A stretch of DNA of 64,000 bases from Pictodentalium vernedei (lineage: Eukaryota; Mollusca; Scaphopoda; Dentaliida; Dentaliidae): assembly GCA_031216915.1 (NCBI GenBank), contig CM062296.1, positions 669,907,732 to 669,971,731 of the forward strand, written 5' to 3'. The stretch's first letter is position 1. Every line of letters begins with the position of its first letter. Of this stretch, positions 57,992 through 64,000 are shown piece after piece. The translations under genes and the position numbers were made by a program. The notes under the pieces were generated by a model that saw only the letters and a program-made list of their open reading frames with translations, was not told the origin of the DNA and made no database searches.

Positions 57992-58020
57992 GTAATGAGA
58001 TCTAAAGATGATCTCATTAC
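57992..58020. terminator. Hairpin after duplicate copy 1
   Basis: Perfect 11-bp arms (gtaatgagatc / gatctcattac) around seven bases, followed by T-rich sequence. The reverse complement of this hairpin occurs after copy 2 (58681-58707). Confidence 0.7.
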
Positions 58021-58079
58021 TTTTTACAAAAAAAATTTCACATTAAAGAAAATTAAAATTTAAAAAACTTTTTTTTTTT

Positions 58080-58095
58080 TATATATATAAGGAGC
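58080..58095 (+). promoter_or_regulatory. TATA-like promoter candidate before duplicate copy 2
   Basis: TATATATATAAGGAGC lies about 100 bp before the ATG at 58197 and fits the motif class seen at other Polinton genes. Confidence 0.5.
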
Positions 58096-58196
58096 AAAAA
58101 AAACAAAACTTTTTTTAAACAAATTATTAAAATACAAAATTTAAAATATACATTATTTGCAAGAATTCGTAAAACAAAAAAACTAAATAATCGATC

Positions 58197-58646
58197 ATGA
58201 AGACAGCAACACCTAAAAGATGCGAATTGAAATTGAAACGAGTCGAAACATATAAGAAATTCGGTCATAAAATCTATAGATTACAATGACACGATCCAAT
58301 CGAATTGAACGAGGTCGGGACGAAGGGCTTAGAGCACAAATACGACAAATATCGCATGCCTTTGAAATTGGACGAAGCCATGCTCGATTTGTTTTACGAG
58401 TACCAAAGCGATCTGCAGAACATCGTCATCGCCAAAGATAGAGAATTCGACAAGGATGATTTGTCGTTGCCCTATGGAAATTACATATTTCCAAACATCT
58501 CATTCGAACTCGTGGAGAAATTGGGTGGTGAGAGCGAGTTGACCGATGTAAAAAAACTCAAAAGAGTAAAGATAAACATTCAACACGTTTTCGAAAAAGG
58601 AGAAGACACGAGCGTCAACATGCTAATAACGAGCTTGGAAATATAA
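58197..58646 (+). pseudogene. Unknown Polinton gene, duplicate copy 2, one TGA
   Basis: The frame is 450 bp like copy 1 and begins with the same T-P-K-R-C-E-L-K-L-K text. It is interrupted by TGA at codon 31 (58287-58289), where copy 1 has CAA. The rest matches copy 1 (L-K-L-D-E-A-M-L-D-L-F, F-D-K-D-D-L, K-K-L-K-R-V-K-I-N-I-Q). The duplication covers promoter, gene and hairpin, about 700 bp per unit (from about 57370 and about 58070). The different stops show that the copies decayed independently. Confidence 0.7.
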
Positions 58647-58680
58647 ACAATAGAGAGATTGATTTTTAGCGAAGAAAAAT

Positions 58681-58707
58681 TAATGAGATCATCTTTAGAT
58701 CTCATTA
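58681..58707. terminator. Hairpin between convergent genes
   Basis: taatgagatc / gatctcatta arms around seven bases are followed by TTTTTTT. It is the reverse complement of the hairpin at 57992-58020 and lies between copy 2 (plus) and the minus-strand gene at 58716. Confidence 0.7.
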
Positions 58708-58715
58708 CTTTTTTT

Positions 58716-59006
58716 TTATTTTCCTTCTTCTTCACTATTACCATATATTATAATAACGTTTCCTTTTTTCTCAATTTTCAGCGTCGATTCTTCTTTTTCT
58801 TTTTTTTCTTTTTTTTGTGATATGATACCTTTATACCAACATTTTTGTTTATCCGAATCATAATTATGAACGAATGTTGTGCATCTCTTGGTAACACTCG
58901 CATCATTACCATTCTCTTTAGAAGGTAGTTGTGACGGTGGAAAGCGTCTCATTCTCAACCGTCTATCCCGCGCTTTATCTATCTCTTTCATCAGTTCTTT
59001 CCTCAT
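58716..59006 (-). CDS. Unknown basic Polinton protein, 96 aa
   Basis: The ATG start is at 59006. The N-terminal half is basic (R-D-R-R-L-R-M-R-R-F-P-P-S-Q), the C-terminal half Lys/Glu-rich (K-K-E-K-K-E-K-E-E-S). No family is recognised. A short minus-strand frame from an ATG at 59117 begins similarly (L-D-D-N-D-E-Y) to text just upstream of this start (L-D-A-N-D-G-Y) in this frame. The original start may therefore have been at 59117, with a frameshift since. Confidence 0.45.
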   Translation of the reverse strand: MRKELMKEIDKARDRRLRMRRFPPSQLPSKENGNDASVTKRCTTFVHNYDSDKQKCWYKGIISQKKEKKEKEESTLKIEKKGNVIIIYGNSEEEGK

Positions 59007-59169
59007 ATATCCATCATTAGCGTCTAACCATTTTTACATTTTTTTTTTGTTTCTTTGCACTCTGTCTCGCGATATTCGTCATTATCGTCTAATTGTTTCT
59101 CCACCTTTTTATCCATTTTAAATATTTTATTTTATACTTTCTATGATATATATTTTATATAATTTTATA

Positions 59170-59781
59170 TTATAATAACATATTCAAAATCGGTATATTC
59201 TTAAATGGTGAATTCTCACCGAGCAACAAATCCTTGCCGAGTCGCTCAATGTTCTGTCCACTCTTCAGATAGAGACCGTTTCCTCTCAGAGATTTGCCAC
59301 CTCTAATGGGTTCTAGATACAATCCTTTACCGCTGTCGTCTACGTGGACGTGACACACGGCTCCTCCCTTCTTCAAGAACAGTCCGCTGCCACCCTTTAA
59401 TTTCTCAACTGCCGAACTAGCGAGTCCCGTGAGAGCTCCCACGCCGAGAGTCTTTCCGAGAAAGGGTAGTGCCTTTGCGGTGAAGGGTAATGCTTTTGCG
59501 GCGATTCCTGCCAATAGCGGTAGGAAACCACCTTTCATTCTCAAATTGTATCTCAATTGAGCGGGACTCAATCTCACCGTCAACCCTCTTCCATCGCGAA
59601 TCGCTTTCTCCATCCTTTTGATTTGACTTCTAGTCCAGGCGATCGAATCCTGACTGCCTCTCGTCAGATCTTCGTGAGTGAATTTGAATCTCACCGCCTC
59701 GCCTCGAGTTGTTAATGATCTCTTAAGTTTCTTCCTCTGTCCTGCTGATATGTTCACGTTTTTAATCACGTGTTCTGTCAT
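59170..59781 (-). CDS. pX-like minor virion protein, 203 aa
   Basis: The ATG at 59781 starts an intact frame. The first 80 residues are basic (Q-R-K-K-L-K-R-S-L), then R-M-K-G-G-F-L-P-L-L at 81-90 opens a hydrophobic region to about 125 containing two K-A-L-P-F repeats and Gly/Ala-rich text. Later Gly-rich segments repeat G-N-G-L-Y-L / G-K-G-L-Y-L. The M-K-G-G-F-L box resembles adenovirus pX-like proteins of adintovirus-type elements, where Gly-Gly sites are cut by the protease. Likely role: a core or membrane-lytic virion component. A TATA-like motif lies about 105 bp upstream (59886-59899 complement). Confidence 0.7.
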   Translation of the reverse strand: MTEHVIKNVNISAGQRKKLKRSLTTRGEAVRFKFTHEDLTRGSQDSIAWTRSQIKRMEKAIRDGRGLTVRLSPAQLRYNLRMKGGFLPLLAGIAAKALPFTAKALPFLGKTLGVGALTGLASSAVEKLKGGSGLFLKKGGAVCHVHVDDSGKGLYLEPIRGGKSLRGNGLYLKSGQNIERLGKDLLLGENSPFKNIPILNMLL

Positions 59782-59921
59782 AATTCTGTTTTTTTTTTAA
59801 ATTATTTACTTCAATTGTTTCTTGTTCAATAATTATATTAAAATAATTTTGCAAAATTAATATTGCGTTTATTTTTATTTTTGTTATCTATATATATACA
59901 CAATATTTTTTTTTTTTGCTT

Positions 59922-60677
59922 TTATATTTCTCTTATGTGAAATCGTATCGTTACTCTCTCTCCGCAAAGATCTAACAGTTCACCATTTTGATCCGTCAAC
60001 GTTGTTTTGAGACTATACAACGTGTCTAAAATCACTGGTAGATAAACTAAATTTCGAGGTCGCTCCACGATCTTATAACCCGGCGACACGTTTGGAAAGA
60101 AGGAATAGATCGTCGGTTGAGTGCTACCATTCACGTAGCTTCCAGCAATCATGTCCACGTTCACCAGAATGCTACTGACTGCGAGAATGTCGACCGTATT
60201 TTCAGATGCCGCGTGGCCTCGATACATCTTTCAATCGAATCCCAACATCTTGCCTATAGAATCGTCCGTGTTGAAATCCACTCGAAAATTATCTTCCAAA
60301 TCCAACATCGTCTGTAAGGTATTAGGATTGGGAGCGAGTCTGATCTTGTTGCTTCCCTTTCCATCCGTCTTCATTCGCGTCTGAATGTAATTGTTCAAAT
60401 CGTCTATGTCGTAACTCCCTTTGGGAATTCGAATCTCCAACCAATCCGTTCCGTCGGAATACTTGAACGAGTTATTCTTTTCGGTGACGTTGGGAAAGGA
60501 ATAATAAGTCTCCAGATTCACCAACGCCATCTCGTATCTTTTCTCTCTATTCAATTCGATGGAAGGTTCGAATTTCGTAGCGAATCGAGTCGAATCGCCA
60601 CTCACCACGATTTGAATGGATTGTTTTGCAGCCGTATTCTCGGCTATCCGTTCTAACAATTCTCCATGTTCGAACAT
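59922..60677 (-). pseudogene. Penton / minor capsid protein candidate with in-frame TGA
   Basis: The frame starts at ATG 60677 and runs to the stop at 59922, interrupted by TGA at 60231-60233 (after L-G-F-D); the next codons resume with an ATG two codons later. N-terminal part: R-Y-E-M-A-L-V-N-L-E-T-Y-Y-S-F-P-N and I-P-K-G-S-Y-D-I-D-D-L-N-N-Y-I-Q. C-terminal part: S-P-G-Y-K-I-V-E-R-P-R-N-L-V-Y-L-P. I recall this as a conserved Polinton virion gene proposed as the penton-type minor capsid protein. A total of ~251 codons fits. The assignment is from memory and context. Confidence 0.7.
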
Positions 60678-60734
60678 TATATTTAATTTTATTTTTATTT
60701 TTTCAAAACTAATTATTTGAAGATTTATTATTTT

Positions 60735-61559
60735 CTAATTTTTTTTATTTTCACGCTCTATCTTATTATTATCATCAGAAACATAAAACTTGTCGAATCC
60801 GCACCGATATTTTCCGCGATTAAATTCGCTTGTCAAATCGATCACGACGAAATTGTAAAGTCCACCATCCCAAACCCTCTTGCAGAATCTCCTGAATTCC
60901 GCCGCGCTCATGTCGTTTGCGACGTGATCGCCGTAGATGTGATTGAGATTCTTGAGATCTTGGCGAAAGAGACATAGAAAATTAGCGTTCTCCCTTATCG
61001 TCTGTCTGGGCAATCGAAAATAATTCTGCGACAGGTAGAAACAGTCCACGTTGCTGTGTCGACCCCTAACGTAATACGATTCGCATCGGTTCTGTCTCTC
61101 CAAAAGCAGATCGTCGAAAATCATGAGATTCTTATCTTCCGATTTCAGTTCTCTAGGATCCGGAACGTCGCTAGCGTTCTCATAAAATCGACACTCGACG
61201 TTCGAAGATGCATTTCTCTTCATCAGTTCCATCGCCGCACCGTCCAAAATGGTCGAAAGTGGAGCTTCACTCTTGTCGAATTCCTCCCTACTGTCAAAGA
61301 TTCTGGCTATGACGTCCTTGGGCAATCTACGGTCCATGCACTCTCGAAGCAATCTGTATTCGGGTTGAAACAAGCTCCTGCCAAACACGAACAATCTGTC
61401 GTAATTCAACCAGTCGGGTCGGTACAACAGATTCATCAACAGATTGGTCTTTCCACAATTCGATTTTCCCACTATCAAACCTCTTATGCTTTTGGGAAAG
61501 AACTCGTTATTCGACCTCTTGGTCGCGGCGTCGTTCCAAGACATATCTTTAATGTTCAT
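60735..61559 (-). CDS. A32-like genome packaging ATPase, 274 aa
   Basis: The ATG at 61559 begins an intact frame. Walker A G-K-S-N-C-G-K-T is at residues 31-38, and Walker B N-L-M-I-F-D-D at about 144-150. The following F-Y-L-S-Q-N-Y-F and R-E-N-A-N-F-L-C-L-F boxes are typical of FtsK/HerA-type packaging ATPases of Polintons and large DNA viruses. It pumps genome into capsids. Length is normal for the family. The C-terminal tail is Lys/Asn-rich. It sits in the same minus-strand block as the virion genes. Confidence 0.93.
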   Translation of the reverse strand: MNIKDMSWNDAATKRSNNEFFPKSIRGLIVGKSNCGKTNLLMNLLYRPDWLNYDRLFVFGRSLFQPEYRLLRECMDRRLPKDVIARIFDSREEFDKSEAPLSTILDGAAMELMKRNASSNVECRFYENASDVPDPRELKSEDKNLMIFDDLLLERQNRCESYYVRGRHSNVDCFYLSQNYFRLPRQTIRENANFLCLFRQDLKNLNHIYGDHVANDMSAAEFRRFCKRVWDGGLYNFVVIDLTSEFNRGKYRCGFDKFYVSDDNNKIERENKKN

Positions 61560-61653
61560 CTTTGTTTTATTTTTGTTTGTTTGTTATTTTAGATTCTTTT
61601 CAAACGCAAATTGTTAATGTTTTTCAAACTCAGTTTTTAATATTATTATTTAT

Positions 61654-62034
61654 TTATATCACACCGTCGCGAGTTCTCTTCAGTCCAGATCCACTCGTCA
61701 TTTTGGCTAAATCTTGTATGGGTACTACAGCATCCTTAAAATCTTTCCAACTTTTCGGCGTTCACTGTAACGCAGCTCGCTTCGCCGGCGGACTGATCAA
61801 CTTGTCGATCAACGCGTCGGCTGCCCTCTTGCCAGCCACAGAAGCTATCCTACCACTGGCTTCGGAAGCGGCTTTCTTACCAGCATCCAAAGCCGTCGTC
61901 TTATCGACCTCAAACGCGGTCGATGCGAGTTTTCTACCCGCATCGCTCGTGAACGCTCGCATTATAGAATCGACGATGCCAGAACCGCCTTGAACGTAAG
62001 TTCTGACGTATCCCATGTTCTTTATCACCAACAT
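61654..62034 (-). pseudogene. Small Ala-rich virion-type protein with in-frame TGA
   Basis: From ATG 62034 (an alternative ATG seven codons in, M-G-Y-V-R-T-Y-V, is the more likely start) the frame gives Y-V-Q-G-G-S-G, then an Ala/Lys-rich helical part (G-K-K-A-A-S-E-A-S-G-R, K-R-A-A-D-A-L-I). TGA at 61762-61764 interrupts it; the same frame goes on with S-W-K-D-F-K-D-A-V-V-P to a stop at 61654. The early G-G-S-G resembles a protease cleavage site as in adenovirus core proteins. The function is inferred from context only. Confidence 0.6.
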
Positions 62035-62161
62035 ATTTTATAATATATTTTTGTTTTTTTCACTGGTAAATCGTTTTGTTGTTTTTAAATACTTTTATTA
62101 TTCTAGTGTAAAAATTTACTGTTTCATTTTTGTTTGTTTCTCTCTACTTATTATATACACA

Positions 62162-63034
62162 TCAATCCTTCAATTCGTTCATCAGCCTTTTATAGTGGTT
62201 TTTATTCAAAACCTTCTGTCTTAACAATTCGTCAGATATAGTAACTATCTGATTATCTAATCCTGTGTTACCAGCCCGTCTGCTCGCCATCAACAAACTC
62301 AATCTCTGAGACAGAGCGTCAGAATCGCTCGGAAGAAAAGTGGTTTTCACCCCTTTGCCAGTCACCGATTCGATGAAATTCTTGTTCATATCCCATATGG
62401 GTTTCACCACTTTCGTCCACTTGTAACCTCTGTTGGCTTTGGGTCTCGTCTCTCTGGCATCGTTATTTCTCTTCATGGCGTGAGTCTGAACCAGAATGTT
62501 GCCGTAATTGTCGAAATCCTGTTCCGTGTAATCGCTAGGCTTGTCGTAAAGGAGCAATCTGCGCAGTCCATCAGTCAATTCGTATCTGTTCGAACCCACG
62601 ATCAATTCATCATCGCCAATTTCTATTTCTGTGTCTCCTACAAAAATCCTTCCCTCCGAATCCTTATAAAATCCATACAACTGATCTCTCTTACCGCCAT
62701 CATCATCAGACGATGCGACGCTACTAGTGATGATAGTCGAAGCTGTATCATCAGACTCGCTCTCTGTTTGAATTCCCGTGGGAACATAATCCGGTGTAGA
62801 TTGAACGGAATACCGATTTCCAAAACTACCGGGCAACGAACCCATTCTCAAAGAACTCTCCTTTATGGGTCTCAATTCTTCGACTATCTCCTTCCTGCTT
62901 ATTTTTGTGGCTTCGCGTTTGAGTTCCATCTCACCAAGACGTCTGCCTCTGTCATCCGACTGAATGCCCTTCTTAGCACGCTCAAATTCTTCTAAAATTC
63001 GATCTCGGTGTCTAGAATCCATCTGTAAAAACAT
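62162..63034 (-). CDS. Unknown conserved Polinton protein, 290 aa
   Basis: The ATG is at 63034, with a second in-frame ATG five codons later. Residues 1-70 are charged and helical; 85-115 are Ser/Asp-rich and probably disordered. A compact central region has G-F-Y-K-D-S-E-G-R-I-F-V-G-D-T-E-I-E-I and Y-E-L-T-D-G-L-R-R-L-L, then Y-T-E-Q-D-F-D-N-Y and W-T-K-V-V-K-P-I-W. I recall this 'Y-x-G-T-x-G-L-W / Y-T-x-x-D-L' layout from many animal Polintons, without known function. It is the first gene inside the right TIR and its promoter candidate is in the TIR edge. Confidence 0.75.
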   Translation of the reverse strand: MFLQMDSRHRDRILEEFERAKKGIQSDDRGRRLGEMELKREATKISRKEIVEELRPIKESSLRMGSLPGSFGNRYSVQSTPDYVPTGIQTESESDDTASTIITSSVASSDDDGGKRDQLYGFYKDSEGRIFVGDTEIEIGDDELIVGSNRYELTDGLRRLLLYDKPSDYTEQDFDNYGNILVQTHAMKRNNDARETRPKANRGYKWTKVVKPIWDMNKNFIESVTGKGVKTTFLPSDSDALSQRLSLLMASRRAGNTGLDNQIVTISDELLRQKVLNKNHYKRLMNELKD

Positions 63035-63133
63035 CTTTCGTTTTTAATTGTTAATGTTCCGTTAAGTATGCTAATGCGAGTTATTTTATTATTTTCAAAA
63101 TTAAATGTATAATTATTTTTATGTTTATGTTTT

Positions 63134-63822
63134 TTTCTCTCTCTCCTATATATATCGATCACTTTTTTTTATTTATTTCCTCGGGTATTCCCCCCGCTCA
63201 CGTCAGAAATGGAAGCGTTCAACAGTTGTCAAGTTTTTTGGAAAAAATCCGGGTATTCCCCCCACCCCACGACGAGGGGAGATAACTCTGCATGATCAAG
63301 TTTATGAGAATCGAGCAATCTGATTGGTCAATTAGCCGAGAATCAAGCAATCTGTGATTGGCCGATTAGCTGAGTTTGGGAATTCCCATTATGGGAATTC
63401 CCCTAATGACGTCATAAATGGGAAAAACCCACCACCTCAAAACAATTGCGGATTCTGGACCACTGATCCAGAATTCGCAGACCGTTTTTTTTATGCTAGC
63501 CCAGAATTTTGCTCGCGTTCACCAACGATGGATCGATGGTCTGATCTGCGATGAGAACGTGGACAAAAATTTTTAAAGTAAAAAAAAAAGTAAAAATGTA
63601 CAATTTCACCTTTTTTTAAAAAACGCGTGACATTCAACGTTCACCACGAGTATTTGAACGTTAAAAGTGCGATCTAGGAGTCACAAAAAAACATGGGGGA
63701 TTCAAGACCACTGAACATTTTTGTGAACAAGCGTGCGATTTAACACTGAATCCCATGTTGGTAAACGCATCGTGTACACGTACATGTACAAAGTGGTCGT
63801 GAATCCGCAATTATTACCTACT
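63134..63822. repeat. Polinton right terminal inverted repeat
   Basis: It is the complement of 45954-46640, ending in ACT at 63822. Mismatches, e.g. in the palindrome (63445-63482) and the 'gatcaag/gatcata' region, show divergence of the two TIRs. Open frames here are not genes. Confidence 0.93.
63141..63154 (-). promoter_or_regulatory. TATA-like promoter candidate at inner edge of right TIR
   Basis: On the minus strand it reads TATATATAGGAGAG, identical to 46624-46637, and lies about 107 bp before the ATG at 63034. Each TIR therefore carries an inward promoter. Confidence 0.6.
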
Positions 63823-63828
63823 TATGTC
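63823..63828. repeat. Right target-site duplication of the Polinton (TATGTC)
   Basis: It is an exact copy of 45948-45953 directly after the ACT end of the right TIR. The remaining sequence to 64000 shows nothing recognisable. Confidence 0.95.
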
Positions 63829-64000
63829 ATGTACTGCCCGGCCGAAACAAACATCAGAAATTAACAGGAACAACGCGGACTTTCCAAATGTAAGTAAACA
63901 AGATCGATTTGAATTTATCGTGAAAAATAATACGCCCCAATTATGCCACTCCATCTGCATTCTGTAACATAATCCTTCTGTTCTTCTGGAAAAGAGAAAC

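Larger units (their letters stand above)
45954..63822. mobile_element. Complete Polinton/Maverick (adintovirus-like) element
   Basis: The 17,869-bp element has ~690-bp inverted repeats, starts AGT and ends ACT, with a perfect TATGTC duplication. Its gene content defines the class: retroviral-type integrase, protein-primed PolB, adenovirus-type protease, A32-like ATPase and capsid-type proteins. Plus-strand genes occupy 46719-50613 and two copies of a duplicated gene at 57499-58646; the rest are minus. Several genes are intact (integrase core, capsid candidate, protease, ATPase, pX-like). PolB, fiber, penton candidate and others carry stops or frameshifts, so this copy should not replicate on its own. 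Confidence 0.95.

Noticed and set aside
61056-61592. 178-residue plus-strand frame over the ATPase
   Set aside because: It is an antisense shadow of the packaging ATPase, which has clear Walker motifs.

Overview
The window is eukaryotic, animal-type DNA: AT-rich, mostly intergenic, crowded with dead transposable elements, and without any convincing spliced host gene, rRNA or standalone tRNA gene. The transposon set (LINE with a 2A-like motif, Penelope-like element, Ty3 element, SINEs with tRNA-like and 5S-like heads, TTAA-flanked palindromic MITEs, a Polinton) suggests an aquatic invertebrate. A mollusc or other lophotrochozoan is my guess, but the species cannot be fixed from sequence alone. 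Many apparent open frames start at non-ATG codons, so starts were judged by ATG and by homology pattern.

Layout. 1-2.5 kb: repeats. About 2.5-9.5 kb: one decayed Ty3 retrotransposon (gag knuckle, protease, RT/RNase H, integrase with chromodomain, candidate 3' LTR), itself hit by three TTAA-flanked MITEs and another palindromic element. 9.5-29.9 kb: non-coding DNA with palindromes, MITEs, SINEs, a ~191-bp tandem array and an AGT microsatellite. 29.9-34.8 kb: LINE fragments on both strands with nested MITEs and a SINE. 35.8-39 kb: Penelope-like element with an SGNH-hydrolase-like frame upstream of its RT and a GIY-YIG domain. 39.9-43.2 kb: APE-type LINE with a 2A-like motif. 44.1-44.6 kb: LINE fragment. 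45.26-45.64 kb: SINE with a perfect 13-bp target duplication.

The centrepiece is a complete Polinton/Maverick (adintovirus-like endogenous DNA virus) at 45954-63822, about 17.9 kb. It has ~690-bp terminal inverted repeats and a perfect 6-bp target duplication (TATGTC). It carries retroviral-type integrase, protein-primed DNA polymerase B, adenovirus-type protease, A32-like packaging ATPase, a capsid-protein candidate, a penton/minor-capsid candidate, a pX-like virion protein, parvovirus-type phospholipase A2, a small zinc ribbon, a fiber-like protein with repeated shaft motifs, and several unknown genes. Genes form blocks on both strands. TATATATA(A/G)G-type motifs sit 65-110 bp upstream of many starts, and near-identical hairpins sit at gene-block ends. 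Polymerase, fiber, penton, one virion gene and a duplicated gene pair are broken, mostly by in-frame TGA. The element looks structurally whole but genetically decaying.
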